Assembly (NCBI GenBank): GCA_001632435.1
Contig: KV423978.1
Location: forward strand, 62,001 to 126,000
Origin: Calocera cornea HHB12733
Lineage: Eukaryota > Basidiomycota > Dacrymycetes > Dacrymycetales > Dacrymycetaceae
DNA length: 64,000 bases
Reading direction: 5' to 3'
Shown here: in pieces, positions 33,811 to 45,499 of the stretch
Layout of the letters: every line of letters begins with the position of its first letter
Position numbering within the stretch: the stretch's first letter is position 1
The notes under the pieces: generated by a model
Databases searched by the model: none
The model's input: only the letters and a program-made list of their open reading frames with translations
What the model was told of the DNA's origin: nothing
Program-made: the position numbers and the translations under genes

Positions 33811-34042
33811 CAAACGGGAAGAAAAAGGTCATATGGTTGCTGCGGTTCGCCTGATCTCGGCTTCCGACCGGCCCACTTGACATTCCTTGACCCGGGGACT
33901 GGAGTAGATCCAATGCGCTGTGCGTTCTATCATAGTGCAGAGCGCTGAGCGATTGTCACCAAACTCGGACGTCGTCCGTCCGATTGGGAGCACGTGACCC
34001 TCTCTGGTTTGCTTCATTATACTGTAGATGTGCTTTTGGTGG
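33811..34042. other. 3' flank of Sam37-like gene
   Basis: About 230 bp between array 3 and the Sam37-like stop codon; nothing recognised. Confidence 0.4.
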
Positions 34043-35359
34043 TTAGTCCTTGGTGCCTAATGTCACTTCCTCTATGACTACTTCGATGTTCTCTGCCACC
34101 CCGACGGGCTCTACGAATGGGTCTGCAGGCAGCTCATCGCCAAGGTCAAGGTCTGGGACGGTGAGGTCCACCCAGCCCCCCGCGACCGCAACCGCGAGCA
34201 CGGCGCCGAGCGCCATCCCCCCGTAGAGGAGGTTGCCGACGGAGAACACGCCCGAGTCTGCCATCTGCTCTGCTTCCTTCACCTTGCTGTCTTTCTTGAC
34301 CCGCGCCTTCAGGAGGGGGAGTATGATGGGGATGGAAGTGAGGGTGCGTGTTACCGGCGAGAGGAGAGAAGTCTGCGGGGGCGGGAGGGATGGCAGGGAG
34401 TCGAGGGGAGGTAGAGTGCCGAGGATCCGATGCGTGTGGTTGAATAGCTTCCCGTCCGAGGCGCGGATCAGTCCGGAGACGTGGTTGTCCGGGAAGGGCG
34501 GGAGGGTAAGCAGCGCAAGGTACGAGGCCATGTAGATGTCGAGCAGGGTCGGGCGGTCTTGGAAGATGTAGTCTCTTGAGCCGAGCAGGCGTGCGAGGTC
34601 ATCCAATATCGGCGTGGCGCGTTCTTTATGCTACATTGCCGTCAGCCACAACCCCGCCCTGCGCGTGTACAATATAGAGTGCCCACCTTCTCCCCCTCAA
34701 ACGCCCTCCGCAGGTCGAGCGGGTCCATCTCCCGCCGCCGCGGGTGATTCTTGGTCGACTCCTGCACTTCTTCCTCGGCGATGCCCCAGCCGAGCCGCTC
34801 GAGCTTGGACGTGTGCGCTTTGCGCATGCGACCGGGGACGTAGTACAGCGCTGGGAAGGGCATGTGTCGTGCAAGGGCGGGGCGCGTGAGCTGGAGGTAA
34901 TTTTGCAGGTCGGCGTAAAGTACAAGTGACTATACAAGATGTCAGCGTTATGGGATCCAGGATGGTCAGATGAGTACACACGAGAAGGTTGCCCAGGTTG
35001 GAGTCCATATATGCCTTCCACGCCACAGTCTCTTGCTTCTCATGCGGCGTCAGCCCCTGGTCGACTGTCACTCCCCTAGTCGGGGTGAGCGTCATCGGGT
35101 CCAGCGTGGACAAGTAGGCCACGATCTCTGACAGTGTCCCGACCGCATGGGCATAGTGTGCCAGGAACGGCAACGATCCTGTGGGCGAGATGTCCGGGTC
35201 TGCACATGGGACGACGGCGTACTTTCCTGCAAAGTGCTGCTGGAGGAAGAGGAGGGCGGCGATGCAGTGGGCGTCTGTGGATGGGAGTGACCACGCGCCT
35301 GGCCAGATGTAGAGGACGAGCGGGCGCGGGGAGAGCGGGGCGGAGTCGGCGATGTCCAT
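34043..35359 (-). CDS. Metaxin/Sam37-like mitochondrial outer-membrane protein
   Basis: Probable subunit of the sorting and assembly machinery (SAM) that inserts beta-barrel proteins into the mitochondrial outer membrane. Three exons in transcription order: 35359-34982, 34929-34687, 34630-34043; 402 residues. The N-terminal thioredoxin-like part reads LVLYIWPGAWSLPSTDAHCIA and TGSLPFLAHYAHAVG; the middle holds VAWKAYMDSNLGNLL and YYVPGRMRKAH; the GST C-terminal-like part holds LLGSRDYIFQDRPTLLDIYM. A hydrophobic stretch near residues 345-370 (GGMALGAVLAVAVAGGW) would be the outer-membrane anchor, followed by an acidic tail. This order matches Sam37/metaxins. It shares a 157-bp intergenic region with the CHMP7-like gene. 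Confidence 0.85.
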
Positions 35360-35516
35360 TGGGGACGGTGAGCTGGGAGGAGGAGGGCCAGGGACCAGGA
35401 GAAGCAGCCGGCCACGTGAAGTGACGCGTAGAGGGCCGGCGCGTGCGGCCACACACCCCTGACCAGCGCCCGATCCCACCACAGCCAGTCCAGTTCGCCA
35501 TCCCACACGGTAGGCA
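35360..35516. promoter_or_regulatory. Shared promoter region, Sam37-like and CHMP7-like genes
   Basis: Only 157 bp between divergent start codons; C/G-rich, no TATA box recognised. Confidence 0.5.
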
Positions 35517-37095
35517 ATGGCGTCCACCTCCCGCCCCTCCTTCCTCCCCGCCTCTATCCCCACCCCATCCCCGCAGCGACTACACGCCCTCTACGCCGAC
35601 TTCTCGCGCCAGAAATCGTTCAACCCCTCCTCCTATGCTGCGAATGTCGACTGGTGGCGCCGCGCTCTGCCAGAGATCGTGGTGCAGAGCAAGGCGCTCC
35701 AGGACCATCTGGTCGTCGATGTAGGGGATAAACTGGTGGAGGAACTGAGGACGGAGAGCGGGGCGAGGCCACTCTCTCTCGGGACTGTCGCGGTGAGTCA
35801 GCTCCCTAACCCTTCTAGACAATCTCTGACGGCAGGCAGCTCGAGATGCTCGAAACGAGCGACGTCTACCCCCTTCCGACCTTTTTATCCTCTCCATACT
35901 CGATCTACGAGACAGGATCGCTCCCATGGCGGATAGCGACCTTCTTCGTCGGCAAGCCGCTGTGGTGGATCATGGGCCAGCTCAAGCTTGTGGGCGACCC
36001 CATTCCGGCAGACGAGAACTCGGCAGCTAGGTGGAAGCGCGCGAAGGGGAAGTACGTGATGAAGGATAACGTGGAGGTGCGCTCTATGACAGTGCGATAT
36101 AGAGATTGCTCATGTCGTTCTCTTGTCTAGAAAGCTGCCGATGAGGTGCTCGATCTTGAGAGCTCGAACCCTCATGTATCTATTACCGACAGGCTCTACA
36201 ACCTTGAATCCTTTCGAGAGGAATTCGGCAACCTCGCCCTTCCAGGGGTCACACTATCTGAAACGGACGTGAAAGTGCTACTGAAGCACCTCGAGCGGGA
36301 TCGCAAAGCGATCGTGATGGAGAAAGAGGTACGTGATCTCCATCCAATTTCTGCATTCTGACGCTGACCGTATGACAGATCATCAAATTCATTGATGAAG
36401 ACGACCCGGAATCGGCAAAGATCACAGAGGTCGACCGCGGTGTGCTGGAGATGAAGATTGCTATCCAGCGACTGGAGGATCAGATCTCCGAGATTGACCG
36501 GCGAATATCCGAGTATGCTCGTCTATAGTCACTCCCGTTCTCAGTCTTGACTCGTGACAGGTGCACGACCAAGGTGAAGGAAGCTCTAGGCAAGAAACAG
36601 CAAGATCTGGCCAAGTCCTACCTTCGCTCGCGCAAGCAGCTGGAAGAGGTGCTCTCCAAGCGCACAAACTCGCTCGAGACGATTCAGGGCATGCTGCTCA
36701 AGATCGAGAGCGCGGCGAGCGACATCGATGTGCTCAAGGCGTATGAAACGTCGACATCGACGTTGAAAACACTCCTAGCGGATCCGCACTTGCAGAGGGA
36801 GAAGGTGGACGAGACGCTCGAGAGCATGTCGGACGCGCTTGCGGACCATGCGGAGATCGATCAGGCAATCAGGCTGGGTGGGGAGGACGCGAGGGCCGCC
36901 GCCGGGCTGGAGATTGACGACGAGGAGATTGCGGATGAACTCGAGGAGCTGTTGAAGGAGGAGGAGGAGCGGAAAGCGAAGGAGGAGAAGGAGAGGGTTA
37001 AGATCCCCTCACCGCCTAGCAGGACGCCTGTGGAAGAGAAGTCGGCGGAGGAGGCGCGTGCCGAGGTTCAGAGGGAGGCAATCTCGCCCAGCTAA
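35517..37095 (+). CDS. CHMP7/Chm7-like ESCRT-III protein (Snf7 family)
   Basis: Five exons: 35517-35792, 35840-36076, 36131-36328, 36379-36512, 36561-37095; 459 residues. The N-terminal half (to about 220) has the CHMP7-type winged-helix region (VDWWRRALPEIV, GKPLWWIMGQLKLVGD), which in the family binds membranes at the nuclear envelope. The C-terminal half is a Snf7 coiled-coil core (DVKVLLKHLERDRKAIV, MKIAIQRLEDQISEIDRRI, YLRSRKQLEEVLSKR, LETIQGMLLKIESA) followed by an acidic region (IADELEELLKEEEERK). CHMP7/Chm7 recruits ESCRT-III for nuclear envelope sealing and pore quality control. The last stretch (about 60 residues) is charged low complexity, with no clear MIM motif seen. Confidence 0.88.
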
Positions 37096-37206
37096 AGTAA
37101 CACGCTGTCGCGCATATTTACGATGTGGACGGCGCTGTAGTCACTTCTGGAATGGGTATACCGATATAGATTACTTTACAAGTAAAGGCCGTACCAAGTG
37201 TCCAAT

Positions 37207-38632
37207 CTAGCCAAAAACACCAAACCACCACATGCTGGCGCCCATGATCACCATCACGGCGACCAGGCCCAGACCTGTCCGCCCACCCCCAGCGAACCAG
37301 AGCACACACCAGGCATACCCCACCGCACGATCGAGCGAAGTGCCCACTATGCTCCAGAGCCAGGCGTTCCGGTTGATCGGGTAAGGCGCACGCTCGTCGA
37401 TGAGAGGTGCTTTGGGCTCGTGCGACGTGGGCGGGAGCAACAGGAGCGCCATGACGGGCTTGTGGTCGGACGTGGTGTACGACTGGATGGAAGTGTACAG
37501 CAGGGGCTTAATGGGTATCTCGTCGTGGGATGCGAACAGGATCCGGTCTGTCCACGAGGGCGTCCGCTTTCCACTGTACGCACTCAACATCAGCTCGAGG
37601 GTGGTCACAAGTGAAGACGAGCAGGACGCACGAGTACTGGTCCTCCGATCCCAGGATATACTTGTACGTCGGCCTGAACTTCCAGAACTCGCCCTCGTGC
37701 AACCCGTGCAGCGTCCGCCCCGCCTCCTTGGCCATATACAGCTGGTCGTATTCCTTCAGCTGCTCACGGCCGTCCTGGCTCATCAGTTGAGACGTCTCGG
37801 GCGCTTGGGAGAGGCGGAAGTTGAGATCGCCGAAGAGGAAGAGGTGCGAGGTGGCGTATATCTGGCTTGGGCCGGAGGTGACATCGAGAGGGTCGAAGAG
37901 GAGCTGGGAGACTATTGTCTGGAAGTCTCGCAGGCGTTGCGGGAGGGCATAGGTATGTGCGGCCAGATGCGCGGTGACGAAGCTGCAGGAGAATGCCTCA
38001 GCGATCGGCCATATACGTGGCAGAGTGACGCATACGTGAATATCTCGCCCTCCCCATCACCATCGTCCGGGCCCAGCCTGAACCGTACGCCGACCGCGCC
38101 CTTATTGCCCATCCCCAACTGCCCGCAACCAACTCCTCGAATCTGGACATCCCTAACACGTCCGGCGACAGTGCCCTCCCGCGCATAGACGAGCAGCGCG
38201 ATCCCAACGCGTGCGTGCTTTGCCATCAGCGAGTACTTCTGCGGCTCCGATGCACCTTGGGAGAGGTTCTTCTCCAGCTGGTCGCGTATCATGTCATCGC
38301 GCGTCGATAAGACGCTGCCGGAGAAGCCAGCCACTGAAGGGGCACGTCAGCGAGATGGACCAGTCTGTCAATGAGTAGCGCATACATCCAAGCTGCAAGG
38401 GCAGCAGCTCCTGAAAGCCAACGGCAACGAAGTCTGGCGGTTCCTGGTCCTCAGCAGGGAGAGCATGCGTGGGCGAGAGTGCAGGGATGAGCCATTCGAC
38501 CAGATCCTGTGGGAGGCCCTTGTTGCCCTCTACAACTCAGTTCAATGGCCAGCATCAGCTCCTTCCGCAAGAGTACGCACGGAGAGCGGTATTGTAGGAT
38601 GCGATGAGCACCCGCAGCCGTCGTTGGTCCAT
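37207..38632 (-). CDS. Inositol-polyphosphate 5-phosphatase-like protein, C-terminal membrane anchor
   Basis: Five exons in transcription order: 38632-38581, 38529-38386, 38333-38036, 37982-37632, 37573-37207; 403 residues. Conserved 5-phosphatase blocks are RVLIASYNT, DFVAVGFQELLPLQ, GNKGAVGVRF, FVTAHLAAH, LFLFGDLNFRL, KFRPTYKYILGS, KRTPSWTDRILF and TTSDHKPVMA. They form the Mg-dependent active site that removes the 5-phosphate from phosphoinositides or inositol phosphates. The C-terminal 55 residues hold hydrophobic segments (LGLVAVMVIMGASMWWFGVF), consistent with tail anchoring, as in ER-type 5-phosphatases. The donor ending exon 4 was chosen because reading through gives a non-homologous tail, while splicing restores the KRTPSW motif. 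Confidence 0.9.
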
Positions 38633-38757
38633 GGCGGGAGGGCAAGCACACGAACTACCGTCGCACTCGGAAGGGAAGTCCAGGAGCGGGCAAGTCAGGG
38701 TCCACGGCGTGCATCATCGTCCGTCCTTCCTCGCTTCCCACACCCTCAACAACCGCC
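38633..38757. promoter_or_regulatory. Shared promoter region, 5-phosphatase and SRPRB
   Basis: 125 bp separate the divergent start codons, the shortest such interval in the window. Confidence 0.5.
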
Positions 38758-39804
38758 ATGGATCACACGCAAGCACCAGCGCAGGGAGACGATGTCCCGA
38801 TAGTCTCTGTAGAGGCCACTTCTCTTCCGGCGGCAATGATAGCGCCGTTCTGGCAGGATCCAATGTTCCTGGCCGCTGCTCTGGGCCTGCTCCTCGCCCT
38901 GATCGTGACCGGTGCGCGTACCTGTGCCTTCACCAAGTTCCACTGTCTGAGATGAGGCAGTCTACCTCCTTAACAGGAAGTCACGAAAGGACATGGTCAA
39001 GAATGTGCTCTTTGTTGGTCCGTCTGACTCGGGAAAAACAGCTCTGTTCACAAATGTCGGTCGTCCGATCCATCCCAAGACATCGAGCTGACTCCGTATA
39101 AGATGGTCTACCAGCAACCGCTCGCTAGCCATACCTCACTGCAGACGAACATAGGGCTACTGCTACAGGACTCGAAGATGATCCGGCTGATTGATGTCCC
39201 TGGACATCCTCGACTGCGCAACAAGTTCAAGGAGTACCTTGCGACCGTTGACGGCATCGTCTTCACCGCCGATGCGAACACGGTGGCGCGGAATGGGGCA
39301 ATGGTGGCGGAGTGAGCAATTGTACCGATATCTCCACCCATTCAGTCGAACTGATCGTCATTCAGACACCTACATCTCGTGCTCTCGGCGGTGCAACCCC
39401 TCACCCGTCCACCACGGCTCTTCCTACTCGCCACCAAAGCCGACCTGGTTCAGCAAGCGTCTCAGCCGAACACAGACGGTGCGGGGCCGTATGTCCACCC
39501 TGCACGGACGCGCGTTGTTTCAGTGCTGGAGCGTGAGCTGGAGAAGCGGCGCCTTGCCAGCACCAATCAAAAGTCTGGGGGTGCGATGGAGGCGCTGGGC
39601 GCCGTCGCAGGAGGCGAGAAGACGGGCCTGTTTGGCTCGTCTGCTCCTGCAGAGACCGAGGAGCTGTCCGAGGGTGCGCTGGAGGTTGGACGGGACGGTG
39701 TCTGGCGGTTCGGGGATGACTGGGAGATGGGTATCTCTTGGGTCGGGACAGGTGACGCCGAGGAAGGGCTGAGGCCGCTCAGGGATTGGATGGATTCTCT
39801 ATAG
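38758..39804 (+). CDS. SRPRB: Signal recognition particle receptor beta subunit
   Basis: ER membrane GTPase that anchors the SRP receptor alpha subunit. Four exons: 38758-38911, 38961-39055, 39103-39311, 39366-39804; 298 residues. A lumenal/N-terminal stretch of about 35 residues leads into one membrane helix (FLAAALGLLLALIVTVYLL). G-domain motifs are the P-loop GPSDSGKTAL, IDVPGHPRLRNKF (G3), and ATKADL (G4, with TKAD instead of the commoner NKxD). An insert of about 60 acidic and Gly/Ala-rich residues precedes the C-terminal GISWVGTGDAEEGLRPLRDW. Exon 2 and 3 boundaries were set by phase so that LFTN joins MVYQQPLASHTSL (switch I). Confidence 0.9.
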
Positions 39805-40193
39805 GGCATGCCGGCATTGGCATCGGAATGCGGACCCGTGTGCGAGCTATATTCATTGTCTGCTATTCAAAGCCCCCACCAAGCTGGCCTGGTTTTGTAT
39901 CGTCTCGGGCATGGCGCTTTCGATCGCTTTCAGAAGCATGCCTGTTTGGGCCCAGAGAATGGGAAAGAGTCGGGGATCTCACGTGGTGAGCGCGTCACCG
40001 CCCGTCTCTAGCCGTTGCCACCCTCCCCAAAGAGGGGTTGATGTGCTTCCCCCAAACCCGTGCCAGGCTTCCTTCTGCGCCTCACCACTAGCCGGGGCTC
40101 GTTAAAATATACAATGGTTACGGCCACAGCCAGGATGCCCCTGTCTTTCTCTTTCCCTTCCACTCGTTCCCTTGCTCGCAAAAAGACTCAAAG

Positions 40194-41254
40194 ATGGTCC
40201 AAATCTACGCTCTCCTTGGCGTCCGTGAGCCGTTCGACCCAGAGCTGCATTGGGTCACTTCTTGGGCGTTTCCACGTTCCGTTTATGCGGCGATCAGGCT
40301 GTTTCTCGCTCTCTATACCCTTATCAGTGCCCTAGTTGATGTCGCTCTCACCGCAAAGTCTGGCGGGGTCTTTGGGTGAGCGTCTTGCCCGGGAAGCGCG
40401 GAGTCGTTGAAATTAACAAATCATCGCAGCTACTACTCATACTTCACGTGAGCACAACCGTCTATAGAAGGTGACGTCAACTCACCCACAATTCCAGAAA
40501 CCTTTCCTATATCGGCATTGTCTCCTGGTTCTGGGCGTCTGGGGTACAAACCGCCTTTTTCGCTTTCCGGGAGAAGACTGGGTACCCTCTTCAGCGATGG
40601 CCGCGCTTCCTGCGCTTCATGCATAGCCTGCTGTTCACCACCATTGCCGTATACCGTGAGCAGTTGGTGTTGCCCAGGAGGGCATGTGCTGACGCTTGCT
40701 AGCCATTATTGTGTTAGTGGTCGTATGGGCGATCTTGTATGACCCTGTGGTTTACTGGGCTAACACCTACAACAGTGCGTCTCGTCTTGATCGTAATGCT
40801 AGCGCCTGCCTCGTTGACTTAAATCACCAGCCTGGGATGAAATTTCAGGTCATATCATCAACTCGGTTCTGATAACGTTCGAAGTGATCTTCAGCGATAT
40901 TGGGCCCATGCCGTGGTGGCATATGCTGTTCATTGTCATTGGGCTCGCGCTGTATCTGGGCCTGGCTTATATCACGCGTGCCTCCCAAGGCTTTTACAGT
41001 GAGTTCGGGTCTGCTACACGGTGAAAGTTGTGCTCACACCGACGGCAGCATACTCTTTCCTTAACCCAGCAACACAGCACGCCAAACTGGCCGGCTACAT
41101 CGTCGGGATCGGCTTGGGAGGTTGCGTAGTATTCATCTTAATGCGGTACATCATCGTGTTGCGGGTGCGGCTCACGCGGGGAATGCGGGAACTACGGGCG
41201 GTCGAGGCAGCTGGACATGTGAAGCAGGTGGACGATAGTGGCGAGAAGGCATGA
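40194..41254 (+). CDS. Uncharacterised multipass membrane protein
   Basis: Six exons: 40194-40375, 40430-40447, 40498-40655, 40703-40774, 40831-40998, 41049-41254; 267 residues, about six hydrophobic segments. The order is a short cytosolic start with FDPELHWVTSW, a helix (SVYAAIRLFLALYTLISALV), the conserved-looking SYYSYFTNLSYIGIVSWFWA, HSLLFTTIAVYPIIVLVVVW, SAWDEISGHIINSVL, MPWWHMLFIVIGLALYLG, and a last helix before a charged tail. The pattern resembles fungal FAR-17a/AIG1-like and related small membrane proteins, but I am not certain of the family. Exon 2 is only 18 nt and is required to keep the frame. No function is assigned. Confidence 0.75.
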
Positions 41255-41641
41255 GCTACTGCAGATTTCTTGGCTATTATTACCAGCTAGTGTCACACAA
41301 TGACATGCGCAGATCAATATGGCGGACAGGAGTAATGTACAGTATCAGTGTCGAGACTGCATTTGCATCTGATGAGCAGACGCTGCAAGAATACAAATGA
41401 GCGCCCACGTGCGGAGGTTCCTGAACGTGCTCGCCGCCCTGAGGAGCGGTGCACAGCAGGAGCTCGTCGCGCCTGACACGATTACCGGCTGAACGGTCGA
41501 CAAGCCAGCGGATCGCCAGCGCCCGCCAATTCGCCCAGCGTCCGACAACCCGACAGACAGCCTGTGGAGAGCCAGCCTCGAGGTGCCAGCGCAGGCTTGA
41601 TCCCTCCCCTCTCCCAAGCCTCGAGCCATCGCACGACCACG
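41255..41641. other. Intergenic region
   Basis: 387 bp, nothing recognised. Confidence 0.4.
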
Positions 41642-42658
41642 ATGGTGCTTCTCGCCCTACTTCTGCCTGCAATCTCATTGCCCGCCTTCGTCCATGCTTT
41701 CACCTTCACGATCAACGAAGCCCCGGTGCAGTGCGGGCAGCTCACGCTCAACTGGACAGGTGGTGTGGCTCCATACGAAGTCACCCTCCTCCCCCTCAAT
41801 GGCATCAACACCACCACGGCCGTCTGGACGGACAGCCTCATCGATACCAACATCACGACAACATCGTGGACGTATCCAGTCAAGTTTCCGGCAGGGCTGA
41901 ACTTTACGCTCGTGATGAGCGACGCCACGGGTTTCGGAACCGGGGGCACCTCGCAGATCTACACTGTCGCAAACAGCTCCGATTCGTCGTGCTTACCGGC
42001 AGCCCTTCACCCGCTCCAGTTCTTCTTCGAGCTCGAAAACAACACACGAATAGTCCAGTGTGACCAGATCAACTTTCAGATCTCGGGTGCGGTCGCACTC
42101 CCCGTCACCCTCCGCGGCATCGTCCCGGGCGGCGAGAGTTGGCAATATGTTACCCCGTCCTTCCTCACATCAAACAACTGGCCCGCGGGATGGAGCGAGA
42201 AGCAGATGAACTGGACACTGCAGTTGATCCAGGGCACTCAGGTCGCGTTCATGCTGGGAGACCAGACAGGCCCAGGATCAGGAGGCACAACCCAGCTGCT
42301 GACCGTCTCGGCGGGCAGTTCAGACAGCTGTCTTTCCCAAGGGTACTTCAGCACCACGCCTGCTCCAGCAGCGGGCGCCGCCCTCGAGACTGCTCCGGCA
42401 TCGAGCCCCAGCGCGACTGCAGCGGGCACCTCGTCCGGATCGACATCTCACACTGGTGCTATCGTGGGCGGCGTCATTGGAGGGTTGGCGGGTATCGTCT
42501 TGCTGATTGGTGGCATCATGTTCCTGATGCGCCGATACAACAAGCGAAAGCGCCAGCGCCGCCTTCAAAGCATCAACTTGCAGACATATACCAGAGGTCA
42601 CCGGACGCGGCTGCAAGATTCAGTCGACTCAAAATCAGGATTCATCATTGAAGAATGA
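41642..42658 (+). CDS. Secreted-type single-pass membrane protein with two related extracellular modules
   Basis: Intronless, 338 residues. A signal peptide (MVLLALLLPAISLPAFVHA) is followed by two modules of about 110 residues that resemble each other: each starts near VQCGQLTLNWTGGVAP or VQCDQINFQISGAVALP and ends near SSDSSCL or SSDSCLS, with one Cys at each end, probably a disulfide. Several N-glycosylation sites (NWT, NTT, NIT, NFT) are in the first. A Ser/Thr/Ala-rich stalk leads to one membrane helix (GAIVGGVIGGLAGIVLLIGGI) and a basic cytosolic tail (RRYNKRKRQRR). Proteins of this layout are common in Agaricomycetes and mostly uncharacterised; a cell-surface sensor or adhesion role is possible but not shown. 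Confidence 0.85.
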   Translation: MVLLALLLPAISLPAFVHAFTFTINEAPVQCGQLTLNWTGGVAPYEVTLLPLNGINTTTAVWTDSLIDTNITTTSWTYPVKFPAGLNFTLVMSDATGFGTGGTSQIYTVANSSDSSCLPAALHPLQFFFELENNTRIVQCDQINFQISGAVALPVTLRGIVPGGESWQYVTPSFLTSNNWPAGWSEKQMNWTLQLIQGTQVAFMLGDQTGPGSGGTTQLLTVSAGSSDSCLSQGYFSTTPAPAAGAALETAPASSPSATAAGTSSGSTSHTGAIVGGVIGGLAGIVLLIGGIMFLMRRYNKRKRQRRLQSINLQTYTRGHRTRLQDSVDSKSGFIIEE

Positions 42659-42933
42659 GCCTTGGAAACTGGAAGGTTGGATACGGGTCCCTTCTGTACG
42701 GTCTTTGTAGGATATGCGCATGTAATGCCCCGTCCATGTCGATAACCATTTCACTATCTTATATTCATCATGTGTGAGGAAGCCAACGAAATTAGATGCA
42801 AGCTTTAGGATTCTCTAGTTCCGTTTCAAATCTCCGGTGCCCAACCATACATACACACGCGCGTTGAAGGTGAGTGTTCATAAAAAGACAAAAATAACAA
42901 TCGAATGGTAGATGATACAAGTGCCAACACCCC

Positions 42934-45499
42934 TCAGACAACGATCTTCGCCCTGACGTTACCTCTGCTCAAGGTCCTTCCTCGAGGAGGCTCCCCTTCA
43001 ATGACGCGCCGTGCAGCCTCGCCTTCCAACACGACCGGGCTGCTGTTGTTGCTGCTGCCCGATGGAGCGACGATGACGACCGGGGGCGGTATGGGCTTTG
43101 GGATCCGAATGCAGAATAGGCAAATCAAGGCCGTCCCAGCACAGACGCACGCGGCAACGAAGACCATCTTTGGGAAGACCCCAACGGTGAGAGCGAACAA
43201 CGTGCCAAAAAGGGCCGGTCCCAGGACTTGAGTGCACAGAGCGCTCATGACACTCATCGCACCGAAAAGCCGCCCAGTCTCATCTTCGTTCTTCAACAAG
43301 CCCAACGCAAGCGATTGCATTGCGGGACTGTAGCCCCCACCGAATGCGCCGAAGAGCGTAGCGATGGTCCAACTGGTGGGTCCTTGGGCAGACGCCTGCC
43401 CAACTTCGCACAGAAACTCGATTCCGATGGAGGCGCGGGCGACATAGAGATCGAACCGGGGGCTATGCTGATACCGCTTGACAGCTTCGGCGTGAGCCGC
43501 ACGGCCGGCATCTGCAGTTGGGGGTGGGGTTGCTGGGGTCTGACCATTGGATGACTGCAGTGGCTCAGCCTCCTCAATAGGTAGTGAGATCGCTTGTTCG
43601 GGTTTGGGTCGAAGGTACTTGAGAATCAGGGGCAGTATGACAACAAGGTGGAAGGCTCGAACAACTCCGACCAAGCTCAACCAGTATCCAAGCTGTCATA
43701 CGTAAGCATTGTCGTTCGGCAGACAAAATGTTTCTACACTCACTCGCTGAGCATCCCATCCAAATGTCTTCTGAGCGTATTGGAACTTGAGACTGTACAG
43801 GCCCTTCCAATGGCTGTCAGCACTAAGTCCCATTATCAATATGAGCCTCGCTCACAATCATGAGGCCTGCAACTCCGTAGCAAGTAGCCATGAAGGTCAG
43901 ATTCCAGTCACGCTTCCCGATTGCGTAGCCCGCTTGGCCAGGGATAGCCTTGGTAGGTGCAAACAACGCAAGCGGGCTCAGGAAGCCAAAGAACGGCCTG
44001 ACGACCTTCCATGCGGTCAGCACAGCACCGCGCGGGCCCATACGCAGCCTTGAGATTTCCTCTTCTTCCTCGCGATGTGCGCGTTTCCTCATTTCATTCT
44101 TCTTCGCGATCCGCTTCCGAGCTGCCATGGAAAGAGATTCGGGGATGAAGACCGTGATGGCAATGGCGTAGAGGATGTGTCCCAAAGTAGTCAAGTAAAA
44201 GACGGATAGAAGGTCGTCCGTGTATTTGATGAGAAGCGATCCAAGAGACGGCCCGAGCCCAATGCCGGTGAAGATGAGGCCAGCATAGAGCGAGAACATA
44301 CGACCGCGAGCCTCCGGAGGAGTGCTGTCACCGACATAGGCATGGGCGGCGGCAGTCGCGGTCGGCATACCTCCGACGAGACCGTCAATTACAGGCCCGA
44401 CGACAAGAAACCGATATCCACCGGGCAAATAATCTGACGCATGAGCGACAAGGAGGAAATTTGCATCACTGGACATAACTCATTCAGCCTTTGCGCGACA
44501 TATCTAAATCGAAGCACGTACGTGACAAGCACACCCGCAATACTGATAGCCAGGATACGTGTACGACCCCATACATCGGACTTGGACGACCAGTAACCAG
44601 TAGTGAGGACAGCGAGTAGACCCATGAGCGTTGTCATCGCTATAGTGCATGAGTTACAACCCGAAAGAGGGAGGTGCAAAGACATACCGGTCGAGATTTT
44701 GGCTACTTCAGCTTGCACGACGGGATCTGCGCGGCAGAGCGCGGAGGGGGACTTCACACCGCCCTTGTAAGCCGACGCCGGGGGATCTGGCCTCCATCTA
44801 TACGCTTCCTGAACGTAGTTGAGGAGCTCCACGCTGTCCTGTGCCTCTCCCGGATGACCCGGAACAACAGGGCCAGGACCCGTGTGAACAAGTTCCTCTT
44901 GCGGGTGGCCCGGCATGAGGATAGGCGGATCGTGAGACGAGTACTCGGGCCTGTGTTCGCGACAGACGAGCTTGTTGTAGACCTCAACCTTCGGTGCCAT
45001 CGTCATAGAGCTGAGTGTCGAAGATACCAGCAAGGTGGGTATAAGCCTGGCCATGGCAGTGAGAAACTTGCTGCAGGGAGGAAAGGGATGTGACTCACCA
45101 CCAAGGCGAAGGACGCTTGTACCAGGGCCGGGACTCGAAGTCGTCCTCTCCGTCGTCATCATCGCCGCCACCGGATAGAAGCGAAGTGGTCTCTTCAGGA
45201 CTTTCCTCGATCACAGTCTCGTCCACGGTCTCGGAGGTGATCCTGACACCTCTGTTCCTCATCCTCAGCTGCTCCTCCTCGTGCACCATAGACGGGTCAT
45301 AGAGCTCGCTCTCAAGACGAGGGACAAAGCTCTCGGCGATACCCGTGTCGCATCCACCATCCGCCGAAGTGAGACCGGAGGGTTCGGGGAGGAAGGTCAT
45401 CGAGTCGCTAGCGGAGGCTGTGTGGACATGATGGCGGCTGGCTCCCGTTCGAGAGGAGATTCGAGAGGAGGATATGGTTGATTTCCGCTGGTCGGACAT
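42934..45499 (-). CDS. Major facilitator superfamily transporter
   Basis: Six exons in transcription order: 45499-45099, 45070-44688, 44639-44522, 44468-43856, 43803-43744, 43692-42934; 777 residues. A 130-residue Ser/Asp/Glu-rich N-terminus holds a TTSLLSGG-type acidic/dileucine-like motif, seen in vacuolar transporters. The first helix follows WWCKFLTAMARL. The MFS signature between helices 2 and 3 reads GYWSSKSDVWGRTRIL. Other blocks are DGLVGGMPTATAAAHAYVGD and PEARGRMFSLYAGLIFTGIGLGP. A central loop of about 100 residues and a Pro-rich loop (TPATPPPTAD) separate the halves. This is the tetracycline/Zrt-like proton-coupled export type; substrate unknown. It is divergent from a second MFS gene across array 4. 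Confidence 0.88.
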
